Source of the DNA: Clostridiales bacterium
GTDB taxonomy: Bacteria > Bacillota > Clostridia > Oscillospirales > Acutalibacteraceae
Length of the DNA: 15,476 nucleotides
Assembly: GCA_012511485.1 (NCBI GenBank)
Contig: JAAZFZ010000286.1
Span: forward strand, 1 to 15,476
Direction: 5' to 3'
This document shows, one piece after another, positions 1-6,756 of the stretch; position 1 is the first letter of the stretch, and each line of letters opens with the position of its first letter. The notes below the pieces were generated by a model that was not told the DNA's origin, made no database searches, and saw nothing but the letters and a program-made list of their open reading frames with translations. A program made the translations under genes and the position numbers.

Positions 1-216
1 GATATAACCCTTCTGTATCAGGCAGCATTAATGGATCCGCTTACAGGTACCGTTTGCACGACTGAAGAAATAAGGCAAATGGTTGACGAAATGCTCGTAG
101 CAGGAGCTCAATGGCTGCCGCAGTACAAGGATGATATAGTGAAAGCCAAAAAAAGGCTGAAAGAATCAAAGCTGGAGCTTCGCCCCGTAAAAGGCTTTAC
201 TGTAAAAGAAAAATAA
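1..216 (+). CDS. Family 4 glycoside hydrolase (alpha-galactosidase/alpha-glucosidase type), C-terminal fragment
   Basis: The gene enters from the left edge in frame 1 and ends at TAA, giving 71 C-terminal residues. The run LYQAALMDPLTG followed by an acidic helix and WLPQY aligns with the end of the complete GH4 protein encoded at 431-1753 (VMLDPHASS...WLPEY), so the two are paralogs. GH4 enzymes are intracellular NAD+- and Mn2+-dependent glycosidases that cleave alpha-galactosides, alpha-glucosides or related sugars by an oxidation-elimination mechanism. All cofactor and metal residues lie upstream of the window, so the substrate cannot be inferred. After the shared WLP-Y motif this copy carries about 30 extra residues rich in Lys and Glu that the other copy lacks. 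It converges on the second GH4 gene and shares a terminator with it. Confidence 0.8.
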   Translation, partial: DITLLYQAALMDPLTGTVCTTEEIRQMVDEMLVAGAQWLPQYKDDIVKAKKRLKESKLELRPVKGFTVKEK

Positions 217-348
217 ATTGAGGAAATGGCAACAGATAAGAAGAAATACAGAAAACTTGCTTCGGCTTCTGCAAAGGACAAAATAAAATAATAAGATTCA
301 GAGTATCCTTTTCATAATACCAATATATCTGTAATCTCCTTGGCACAG

Positions 349-391
349 AAAAACCTCCTATGGCTTTTTTACCATAGGAGGTGCTTTTTTA
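349..391. terminator. Bidirectional intrinsic terminator between convergent GH4 genes
   Basis: An 11-bp perfect stem (353-363 with 372-382, ACCTCCTATGG/CCATAGGAGGT) encloses an 8-nt loop. A T-run follows on the plus strand (385-390), and an A-run (349-353) precedes it, giving a T-run on the minus strand. It therefore fits termination of both the plus-strand gene ending at 216 and the minus-strand gene ending at 431. Confidence 0.85.
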
Positions 392-430
392 TTATACAGG
401 TATGTTTTCGGTTTTTAATTATTTATTCCC

Positions 431-1753
431 TCAATGATACTCAGGCAGCCATTTCCCGTGAGTTTCAATAAGGTCATCGCACATCTTGATAATATCATCA
501 ATTGATAGCTCGCTGGAGGCATGAGGGTCAAGCATCACCGCCTGATAAATATGCTCCTTTTTGCAGGTTGCCGCAGCTTCGATTGTAAGGAGCTGAACAT
601 TGATATTAGTCATATTCATAGCGGCAAGCTGAACGGGTAGCGAACCCTGAATGCACGGCTGGATACCGTATTTGTTTACAAGGCAGGCAACCTCAACGCA
701 GGCCTCTTTTGGCAGGTTATCAATCAGCCCCTTGTTGAGCACATTGCCTCCGATTTTGTAAGGGGTGTCTGTCACCATCGAATTAATAATTCTTGAGGCA
801 TATTCCTTTGTTTTAATATGGCTGACATTGCCCTTTATATAGTCTTCCTTCGCACTTTCCCATCTGGCTATCTGACCTATGCAGCGGCGCGGATACTCAT
901 CAAGCGGGATATTATAGTTTTCTATTAATTCGGGATATTTCGACTTAATGAACAGGTTGTTATACTCCGCATTATGTTCACTTGACTCTGTGCAGTAATA
1001 ACCTAAGCGGCGGATATATTCATACCTGACAAGGTCACGGCAGTCCTTTCTCCCCTCTCCTTCAAGAACGGCAACAGCCCTTTTGCGGATTTCGGGATAT
1101 AGGTCTGTTCCGTCTGCATCGTTGATTTCAAGTAGCCAGCCCATGTGATTTATGCCGGCAATCTTCTCTTTAATAGGCTCTTTAAAATCAATGCCGAGGT
1201 CTTTCAACAGCCCTCTGGAGCAGCCCTGTACGCTGTGGCAGAGACCAACTGTTTTTATGCCGGTATATCTCTGCATATAGCCCGTAAGCATCCCCATTGG
1301 GTTGGTATAATTAAGAAACCACGCATTGGGGCAAACCTCGCTCATATCCCTTGCAAAATCCTCAAGCACCGGAATGGTGCGCAATGCCCTAAATATACCG
1401 CCGACGCCCATAGTATCGCCAATTGTCTGGCGCAGTCCGTATTTTTTGGGTACTTCAAAATCGATTATTGTGCAGGGGTCATAAAGACCAACTTGAATTG
1501 CATTTACAACAAAATCCGCATTTCTCAAAGCGTCTTTTCTGTTTTCAACACCGAGATATTTTGAGATTTTTGCACGCTGCGAATTGATGTTTTTATTTAG
1601 TGCCATTACCATTATGTATGATTCCTCGAGCCTTTTAGCGTCGATATCATACAATGCAATTTCACAGTCACAAATAGAATCCGTCAGCATAACATCACCG
1701 ATAACATTTTTGGCAAAAACTGTACTTCCGGCACCCATAAAGGTTAATTTCAT
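431..1753 (-). CDS. melA: Alpha-galactosidase-like enzyme, glycoside hydrolase family 4
   Basis: This 440-residue protein has the usual GH4 length and architecture. The N-terminal NAD-binding signature MGAGSTVF (residues 6-13) is followed by LYDID near 34-38, RQTIGDTMGVGGIFRALRT near 108-126, NYTNPMG near 148-154, GLCHSVQG with Cys172, and GINHMGW with His203. Cys172 and His203 match the Mn2+ ligands known in GH4. The CHSVQG motif and overall sequence favour the alpha-galactosidase (melibiase) branch. It would act in the cytoplasm on imported galactosides such as melibiose or raffinose sugars. The longest frame begins at a GTG (1762) directly abutting GGAG; the ATG at 1753 has that GGAG (1766-1763) 9 nt upstream and gives the typical MKLTFMGAGS start, so it is preferred. 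The gene has its own likely promoter. The exact substrate is inferred. Confidence 0.88.
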   Translation of the reverse strand: MKLTFMGAGSTVFAKNVIGDVMLTDSICDCEIALYDIDAKRLEESYIMVMALNKNINSQRAKISKYLGVENRKDALRNADFVVNAIQVGLYDPCTIIDFEVPKKYGLRQTIGDTMGVGGIFRALRTIPVLEDFARDMSEVCPNAWFLNYTNPMGMLTGYMQRYTGIKTVGLCHSVQGCSRGLLKDLGIDFKEPIKEKIAGINHMGWLLEINDADGTDLYPEIRKRAVAVLEGEGRKDCRDLVRYEYIRRLGYYCTESSEHNAEYNNLFIKSKYPELIENYNIPLDEYPRRCIGQIARWESAKEDYIKGNVSHIKTKEYASRIINSMVTDTPYKIGGNVLNKGLIDNLPKEACVEVACLVNKYGIQPCIQGSLPVQLAAMNMTNINVQLLTIEAAATCKKEHIYQAVMLDPHASSELSIDDIIKMCDDLIETHGKWLPEYH

Positions 1754-1784
1754 ATTCTTCACTCCAGTTAAATAATTCGAAGCT

Positions 1785-1813
1785 ATTATACTATTTTATC
1801 CAATTTTTGTCCT
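1785..1813 (-). promoter_or_regulatory. Sigma-A-type promoter for the GH4 gene
   Basis: On the minus strand AGGACA (1813-1808, 4 of 6 matches to TTGACA) and a perfect TATAAT (1790-1785) are separated by 17 nt. The -10 box ends 31 nt before the chosen ATG at 1753. No clear terminator for metH precedes it, so some transcripts from metF-metH may read through. Confidence 0.55.
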
Positions 1814-1831
1814 ATAAAAAAGTAAAAAAAC

Positions 1832-4207
1832 CTAATCAAACACTTTTTTTGCGATGCTAACACCTGCCATGGCATCTTTGGCATAAAAATCAGCTTTTAT
1901 TTTTTTTGCATATTCCGGCGTCATCACAGCACCGCCGACCATTATTTTGCAGTCAAGTCCCCTATCACGAATGAGTTTAATTGTCTGCTCCATTGAAGGA
2001 ACTGTTGTTGTCATGAGCGCACTCAAGCCTAACAGACGGATGCCCTCATTTTCGACAGTTTTTGCAATCAACTCGCTGTCAGTATCCCTGCCAAGGTCAA
2101 TTACCTCATAGCCGTAATTCTCAAGCATAACCTTTACAATGTTTTTGCCAATATCGTGAATATCGCCTTTAACAGTGGCAATGACTATTCTCCCCTTGTT
2201 TTTCTGCTTGCAGCCGTTTTTTGCAAGGTTTTCATTAATAACGGCAAAAGCGCTCTGTGCAGCTTGGGCACATTTCATGAGCTGGGGCAAAAACAGTGTT
2301 TTATTGTCAAAGCCCTTGCCGACCTCATCGAGTGCCGTAACAAGTATGCTCACAACTATATCCTGATGCGGTCTTCTTTGAAGCTCCTTTATTGTCAGCT
2401 CACAGGCACTCTCAGCCATTCCCCCGAGAATAGAGTCAAAAAGTGTTTGTCGCCTTTTGGTTTCGGTATAGGGGCTACCCTGCGCTGAGAGTTTTCTAAT
2501 ATACTCGCCGCACTGCTCATCAAGCCCTAAAAGCGCCTTGAAGGCATAATAAACATTCATCATCATAGATGAGCCGGGGTTAATAATACACGCATCCAGC
2601 CCGCTGTGAAGAGCTTGAGAGAAGAAGGTTGAATTTAAAACCTCTCTTGAAGGCAAGCCGAATGATACATTTGAAACACCCAGAACCGTTTTAACTCCCA
2701 AGGTCTTTTTAATCAGTGCAAGCGATTGAAGCGTAACTTTTGCCGCGTCGGGGCTTGAGCTGACTGCAAGTGTGAGAGCATCAATAATAATGTTTTTCTT
2801 ATTTATTCCGTATTCCTCAGCGGTATTTATAATTTTCCGGGCTATTTCAAGCCTGCCCTCCGGCGTTTCGGGGATTCCGTTTTCATCCAATGTAAGACCC
2901 ACAACAACGCCGCCGTATTTTTTAACAAGAGGGAAAATCTTTTTCATTTCACATATCTTGCCGTTGACGGAATTGATAAGAGCCTTGCCGTTATAAACCC
3001 TCAGAGCCGCCTCCATGACTGCAGTGTCCGATGTATCAATTTGCAGGGGAAGCTTTACTAAAGACTGCAGAGATGTAATCGCGTTTTGCATTGCTACGTT
3101 CTCGTCGATATCCGGCAAGCCGACATTTACATCAAGAATATGTGCGCCGTCATCTGCTTGTGCAAGACCTTGGTCAAGAATATATTCAAAATTATTTTTT
3201 CTCAGAGCCTCTTTAAACAGCTTTTTGCCCGTAGGATTAATTCTCTCGCCTATTATCACGGGAGAAGGGCCTATCTTGCAGGCATTGGCATAAGAGGATT
3301 CTTTAGTTATATCTTTTTCGATTATCTGCGCAGGTTCAATATCGGAGCAAAGCTCAATCATCCTTTTTATATGCTCAGGAGTTGTGCCGCAGCAGCCGCC
3401 CAGTATATGTGCCCCTTTTTGAGCCATAATCAGCATATCATCCGCAAATTCCTCAGCATCAACATCAAATACTGTATTCCCGCACTCGACCTTCGGAATG
3501 CCTGCATTTGGTTGCACAATTATCGGCAGCGAGCATAGCTTTGAAAGCTTTTCGAGGAATTCTATCATTTTGTCGAGGCCGTTGCCGCAGTTTATGCCCA
3601 GAGCATCAACACCAAGCCCTTCAAGCAGGGCAACTGCACATTCGATATCGCCTCCTGTCAACAACCTGCCGTTAATATCAAAAGAAAAGGTTGCAAAAAC
3701 AGGCAGACTCGTGTTCTCCTTTACGGCTAAAACGGCCGCCTTCATTTCGTAGGTATCAGTCATTGTTTCGATTATGGCAAGGTCAGCGCCGCTTTTTTCG
3801 GCAATAACTGCGGCCTGCGAAAAGGAGCTGTATGCGTCGTCAAAGGATAAATCGCCCAATGGTTCAAGTAATTTGCCGGTCGGACCTATGTCGAATGCAA
3901 TGAACCTCTCCTTTCCCCCGCAAAGGCTGATAGCTTTTTTGGCATTTTTGATTGCAGCATTAATTATCTCTTCCACACAATAGCCGCTTTGGCAAAGTTT
4001 AATTCTGTTGGCACCTAATGTGTTTGTTGTTATCAAGTCACAGCCTGCGTCAAGATAATTCAAATGGATATTTTTGATGACATCACCCTGAGTAATATTC
4101 ATTATTTCGGGCAATTCGCCTGCTTTAAGACCATTTTTTTGAAGCATTGAGCCCATTGCGCCATCAAAAAAAACTATTCTTTTGCCAAGCAAATCAGTAA
4201 TTTTCAT
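1832..4207 (-). CDS. metH: Cobalamin-dependent methionine synthase, short form without reactivation domain
   Basis: This 791-residue protein transfers a methyl group from 5-methyl-tetrahydrofolate through cobalamin to homocysteine in the cytoplasm. The homocysteine-binding barrel spans about 1-290, with Cys207 (GINCGNG) and Cys272-Cys273 (GGCCGTTPEH) as the expected zinc ligands. The pterin-binding domain spans about 315-570 (IIGERINPTGKK near 318-329). The cap and B12 domains span about 580-791, with the base-off motif DIHDIG (Asp682, His684, Gly687), GLSALMTTT near 727-735 and VGGAVMTPEYA near 757-767. The C-terminal AdoMet reactivation domain of E. coli MetH (about 1227 residues) is absent, as is common in Clostridia, so a separate activator is expected. 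It starts 12 nt after the metF stop. The ribosome binding site AGGGG (4221-4217) overlaps the metF TAG, which suggests coupled translation. It ends in TAG. Confidence 0.92.
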   Translation of the reverse strand: MKITDLLGKRIVFFDGAMGSMLQKNGLKAGELPEIMNITQGDVIKNIHLNYLDAGCDLITTNTLGANRIKLCQSGYCVEEIINAAIKNAKKAISLCGGKERFIAFDIGPTGKLLEPLGDLSFDDAYSSFSQAAVIAEKSGADLAIIETMTDTYEMKAAVLAVKENTSLPVFATFSFDINGRLLTGGDIECAVALLEGLGVDALGINCGNGLDKMIEFLEKLSKLCSLPIIVQPNAGIPKVECGNTVFDVDAEEFADDMLIMAQKGAHILGGCCGTTPEHIKRMIELCSDIEPAQIIEKDITKESSYANACKIGPSPVIIGERINPTGKKLFKEALRKNNFEYILDQGLAQADDGAHILDVNVGLPDIDENVAMQNAITSLQSLVKLPLQIDTSDTAVMEAALRVYNGKALINSVNGKICEMKKIFPLVKKYGGVVVGLTLDENGIPETPEGRLEIARKIINTAEEYGINKKNIIIDALTLAVSSSPDAAKVTLQSLALIKKTLGVKTVLGVSNVSFGLPSREVLNSTFFSQALHSGLDACIINPGSSMMMNVYYAFKALLGLDEQCGEYIRKLSAQGSPYTETKRRQTLFDSILGGMAESACELTIKELQRRPHQDIVVSILVTALDEVGKGFDNKTLFLPQLMKCAQAAQSAFAVINENLAKNGCKQKNKGRIVIATVKGDIHDIGKNIVKVMLENYGYEVIDLGRDTDSELIAKTVENEGIRLLGLSALMTTTVPSMEQTIKLIRDRGLDCKIMVGGAVMTPEYAKKIKADFYAKDAMAGVSIAKKVFD

Positions 4208-4219
4208 ATAATCAAACCC

Positions 4220-5086
4220 CTAAAAAATCTCTGATAAATTTTCTATTATTTTGCGTGCAATATCTGCCCTGTTCATTACATAAACATGAATACCGCTAAC
4301 ACCGTTTGCAACTAAATCGACAATCTGGTCGGTTGCATATGCTATACCCGCTTGCTTTAATGCCTGCGGCTTGTCACCGAATTTGTCTACAATAGCCTTA
4401 AATTTCGGCGGCAAAGTCGATGTGCCTGACAAAGCAAATATTTTTTCGATTTGCTTAATATTCGTAACCGGCATCACGCCTGCATCAACCGGTTTATCAA
4501 TTCCCTTTTTCAAGGCATTATACAAAAAGCTGTAAAGAACATTGTTATCAAAGAACATTTGGGTTATCAGAAAATCGCACCCGTGCGAAACCTTTTCTTT
4601 AAGAAAGTCCAAATCCTTTTGCTTATTGGCGGCTTCAACATGCCCTTCCGGATAGCAGGCACAGCCGATTGAGAAATCGCCCATTTCCTTAATTGCATCA
4701 ATTAACTCATAGGCATAACTAAAATCTCTCTTTTTCATTTCGTCATTCTTTGGAATATCTCCTCTGAGAGCAAGAATGTTTTCAATATTGTTTGCCTTCA
4801 ATTCTTTAACAATTGCAGCAACATCTTCGTATGAATTTGATACACAAGTCAAATGAGCCAGAGCGGTTGTGTTCAGTTCATTCTGAATATGCGAGGCTAC
4901 CTGAACAGTGTTTTTAAAAGCCCCTGCCCCTCCTGCCCCGTATGTAACGCTTATATAGTCGGGATTAAGAGCGGAAAGCTCATCAACAGCTTTTAGAACC
5001 GGTTCAAATGAAGAATCAGCCTTGGGTGGAAATACTTCAAATGATATTGTTGTTTCCTTCTCCTTGAGCAAATCACCAATTCGCAT
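4220..5086 (-). CDS. metF: 5,10-methylenetetrahydrofolate reductase
   Basis: This 288-residue protein has the single FAD-dependent barrel typical of bacterial MetF. It reduces 5,10-methylene-THF to 5-methyl-THF, the methyl donor used by the adjacent MetH. Visible motifs are FEVFPPK (residues 16-22, with Glu17 as the expected catalytic acid), VTYGAGG near 47-53, LALRGD (105-110, with Asp109 the flavin-contacting acidic residue of the family), and CYPEGHVEA. The ATG at 5086 is preceded by GGCGGTGAAAG, a reasonable ribosome binding site. The C-terminal VMNRAD...IARKIIENL is the normal family end, so the TAG at 4222-4220 looks like a true stop. The TAG, four codons (GGG TTT GAT TAT) and the metH ATG lie in one frame, so readthrough would yield a MetF-MetH fusion. 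The upstream region contains no recognisable SAM or cobalamin riboswitch. Confidence 0.92.
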   Translation of the reverse strand: MRIGDLLKEKETTISFEVFPPKADSSFEPVLKAVDELSALNPDYISVTYGAGGAGAFKNTVQVASHIQNELNTTALAHLTCVSNSYEDVAAIVKELKANNIENILALRGDIPKNDEMKKRDFSYAYELIDAIKEMGDFSIGCACYPEGHVEAANKQKDLDFLKEKVSHGCDFLITQMFFDNNVLYSFLYNALKKGIDKPVDAGVMPVTNIKQIEKIFALSGTSTLPPKFKAIVDKFGDKPQALKQAGIAYATDQIVDLVANGVSGIHVYVMNRADIARKIIENLSEIF

Positions 5087-5105
5087 TCTTTCACCGCCTA
5101 AAAAT

Positions 5106-5126
5106 ATTATACATCTTAAGATTATA
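5106..5126 (-). promoter_or_regulatory. Possible -10 elements of the metF-metH operon
   Basis: Two perfect TATAAT boxes occur on the minus strand 15 bp apart, at 5126-5121 and 5111-5106, upstream of the metF start at 5086. Neither has a good -35 box at standard distance; the nearest to the upstream box is TTGCAT with a 16-nt spacer. Use of the downstream box would leave a leader of only about 15 nt. They are candidates only. Confidence 0.35.
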
Positions 5127-5173
5127 CAACAATGGGATAAAAATGCAACAATATTTCAAAATTACATTAAATC

Positions 5174-5191
5174 TTCTAAATATATTTAGAA
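5174..5191. promoter_or_regulatory. 18-bp perfect palindrome, candidate operator upstream of metF
   Basis: TTCTAAATATATTTAGAA is a perfect 18-bp inverted repeat with no spacer. It lies about 50-70 bp upstream of the candidate metF -10 boxes, inside an AT-rich non-coding stretch. The form fits a dimeric repressor or activator site. No regulator can be named from the sequence. Confidence 0.4.
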
Positions 5192-5226
5192 TTATCACTG
5201 CTGTTATTAAGAAGTTCAAATATACA

Positions 5227-5255
5227 TTTAAATAATAGTTTAAATAATGTTTAAA
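5227..5255. repeat. Three phased TTTAAA units
   Basis: TTTAAATAAT occurs twice (5227-5236 and 5239-5248) and a third TTTAAA follows at 5250-5255, giving steps of 12 and 11 bp, close to one helical turn. Each core is itself palindromic. It lies in the 5087-5396 non-coding stretch and could be a bent-DNA or protein-binding array upstream of metF, or simply AT-rich sequence. Confidence 0.35.
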
Positions 5256-5270
5256 GCCGATAGTTAACAT

Positions 5271-5314
5271 TTATCAAAATAATAACCGAAAGCAGGAATC
5301 GGTTCTGCTTTCGG
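5271..5314 (-). terminator. Likely terminator of the lectin-dockerin gene
   Basis: A 10-bp perfect stem CCGAAAGCAG/CTGCTTTCGG (5286-5295 with 5305-5314) has a 9-nt loop. On the minus strand it is followed by the T-rich tail TTATTATTTTG. It lies about 80 nt past the TGA at 5397 that ends the full dockerin frame, so the dockerin coding region lies inside the expected transcript. Just beyond it, CTGTTATGTAACAG (5315-5328) is a further near-palindrome. Confidence 0.6.
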
Positions 5315-5396
5315 CTGTTATGTAACAGTGCTATTTACCTTATGTTTAACTTCACCTTTTTAATGCCTATGGCAGACTTGAGTTCAAATTGCAACC

Positions 5397-6635
5397 TCAA
5401 TTTCTGTTTTGCTCAATTGATTTTAGAAACAGGCCTACTTCAAAAAGGAAGGCCGCATCGATGCTGTCAACTACACCGTCTGCATTGGCATCACAAGCCT
5501 CGTACGCTGCCCTGCCAATGGAAGCACCCGACAGCAGCTCGTCGGCGACAAGGCCGGCAATGAGTGAATCATTCGCATCAATCTAGCCGTCACAGTCACA
5601 GTCACCGTAGATTACGGCCTCATACTCCTTTGCTTGAGTTAAGCCTTCATATAAACGGAATTTTGTGCCCGTAACTACTTTATCACTGCCGCTGAGCTCG
5701 CCAGTGCTTGCACCGAAAATTTTTAAATTAGTGTTTAAAAAACCTGATTTAATCACGGAAGCACTCATTTCGGATAAACTAAAGCCCGATAAAAATCTAT
5801 TAGAATCATCAATTATAAGCCTGCCGCTTTCATTCTGAACCAATTCCAGTCTGAAATTAAGAGGGACTTGATTTATTGAATCTTTCATAAGGTTTTGAAT
5901 AGGAATTGATTGTAAAATATAGTTCTGATTAGTAATATTAATAAAGAAGTCATATATTGATTCAGCATTGCTGTCGTCAATTATAATGCTGACAACACCG
6001 TTTTGCGGGATGATATAGGTCTTATCCTCCCATGAAACCTGCGCTCCGCTCAGAGCGTCACCTGAGGTTGAATCGGTTACCATAATATCATACTCATACC
6101 CTGCTCCGATTGATTCCCACTCACAGATATAGGGGTATGTTAAGGTTCCCTCATCATACATGTGCCATTTTCCGTCAGTATATTCCTCAAAATACATTGC
6201 TGTCATTGTTTTTATTCCCTGAACAGTATATCCGGGAATTGAGTTAATTTCATCGCCTGTCTCTAAGCCGGGGTCTTCAGAATCTGCAAAGTTTTTGTAA
6301 TCAAATTCCTCATTTGTCACCCAACGCCAACAATCACCCTCATTTATGCAGCCTATCCACGCTCCGTAAATCCTTTTTGAAATAAGGTAATTAAAAACGA
6401 ATTCATCTTCTTCGGGGGTATTGATTGTAACAAGGTGACCGCCGTATTCTTCGCAACGCTCTTTTGCCTCATCCCATGACAGCCTGTAATCAAACGCTTT
6501 GTAATAATTGCCGTTATACTTAACCGCATATTCAAAAACCTCATCCTGAGCAGAGGAAATGAGCGAAAAGAAAGAAAGAGAGCAAAAAACTAAAGAAAAG
6601 CAAAGTAATGCGGAAATATACTTTTTAATCATCAT
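5397..6635 (-). CDS. Secreted C-type lectin-domain protein with C-terminal type I dockerin, split by an in-frame TAG
   Basis: Up to the TAG at 5585-5583 the product is 350 residues; counting that codon, the frame runs to TGA for 412. Residues 1-29 are a signal peptide (MMIKK, hydrophobic core, SSAQ). Residues 35-175 are a C-type lectin-like domain: WDEAKERCEEYGGHLVTI near 54-71, WIGC near 93-96, and PYICEWE near 168-174, with Cys61, 96, 102 and 171. The calcium-type WND motif is changed (GKWHMYD), so sugar binding is uncertain. Residues 182-268 resemble an Ig-like beta-sandwich. From 343 a dockerin begins: loop 1 D345-C-D-C-D-G-TAG-I-D-A-N-D356 and loop 2 D382-A-N-A-D-G-V-V-D-S-I-D393, both fitting DxDxDGxxDxxD apart from the TAG. 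Dockerins bind cohesins on scaffoldins or the cell surface. GGAGG (6647-6643) lies 7 nt before the first ATG. The gene has its own promoter. It could be recoded or a recent pseudogene. Confidence 0.75.
5583..5585 (-). other. In-frame TAG inside the first dockerin calcium loop
   Basis: The codon context on the minus strand is GAC GGC TAG ATT GAT. It occupies position 7 of a 12-residue EF-hand-like loop, a variable position in dockerins. The 61 codons beyond it, to TGA at 5399-5397, encode the rest of a complete two-loop dockerin with no frameshift or other stop. Confidence 0.85.
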
Positions 6636-6661
6636 TCAGCCCCCTCCAATTCTTTCTATAT

Positions 6662-6690
6662 ATAATACCATATTATTCAATCATTTTCAA
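6662..6690 (-). promoter_or_regulatory. Promoter of the lectin-dockerin gene
   Basis: TTGAAA (6690-6685, 5 of 6) and TATTAT (6667-6662, 5 of 6) are separated by exactly 17 nt on the minus strand, 26 nt before the start codon. The -10 region TATGGTATTATATATA closely resembles that of the TadG-like gene promoter at 8017-8045. Confidence 0.6.
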
Positions 6691-6713
6691 TAAACTAAAA
6701 TGTAAATAAATGT

Positions 6714-6745
6714 AAAAAGGAGCAGAGTCCCCTCTGCTCCTTTTT
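6714..6745. terminator. Intrinsic terminator after the TadG-like gene, probably bidirectional
   Basis: A strong stem GGAGCAGAG/CTCTGCTCC (6719-6727 with 6732-6740) has a 4-nt loop, and flanking A5 and T5 runs extend the pairing to 14 bp. It lies 12 nt beyond the TAA of the minus-strand gene ending at 6757 and insulates it from the downstream lectin gene. It belongs to a family of GAGCAG-core hairpins seen three times in the window. Confidence 0.85.
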
Positions 6746-6756
6746 ATAACTCTATG

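Noticed and set aside
226..291. 21-codon Lys-rich frame starting MATDKKKYRKLASASAKDKIK after the left GH4 gene
   Set aside because: GAGG lies only about 2 nt before the ATG, no family is recognisable, and it sits in the short gap before the terminator; chance is as likely.
1145..1564. Plus-strand open frame of 139 codons
   Set aside because: Fully antisense to the well-supported GH4 gene; composition is a shadow of that gene and no ribosome site or family is visible.
1832..1834. metH TAG as a recoded sense codon
   Set aside because: The protein already ends at the normal family position; reading on adds 11 unrelated residues before TAA.
3086..3538. Plus-strand open frame of 150 codons
   Set aside because: Antisense to metH, whose motifs are continuous across the region.
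5087..5396. SAM, cobalamin or T-box riboswitch upstream of metF
   Set aside because: The stretch was read on the minus strand and none of the conserved cores were seen; only the palindrome, TTTAAA units, TATAAT boxes and one terminator hairpin stand out.
5342..5586. Plus-strand frames of 65-73 codons past the lectin gene
   Set aside because: They overlap antisense the dockerin tail, which is the meaningful minus-strand reading.
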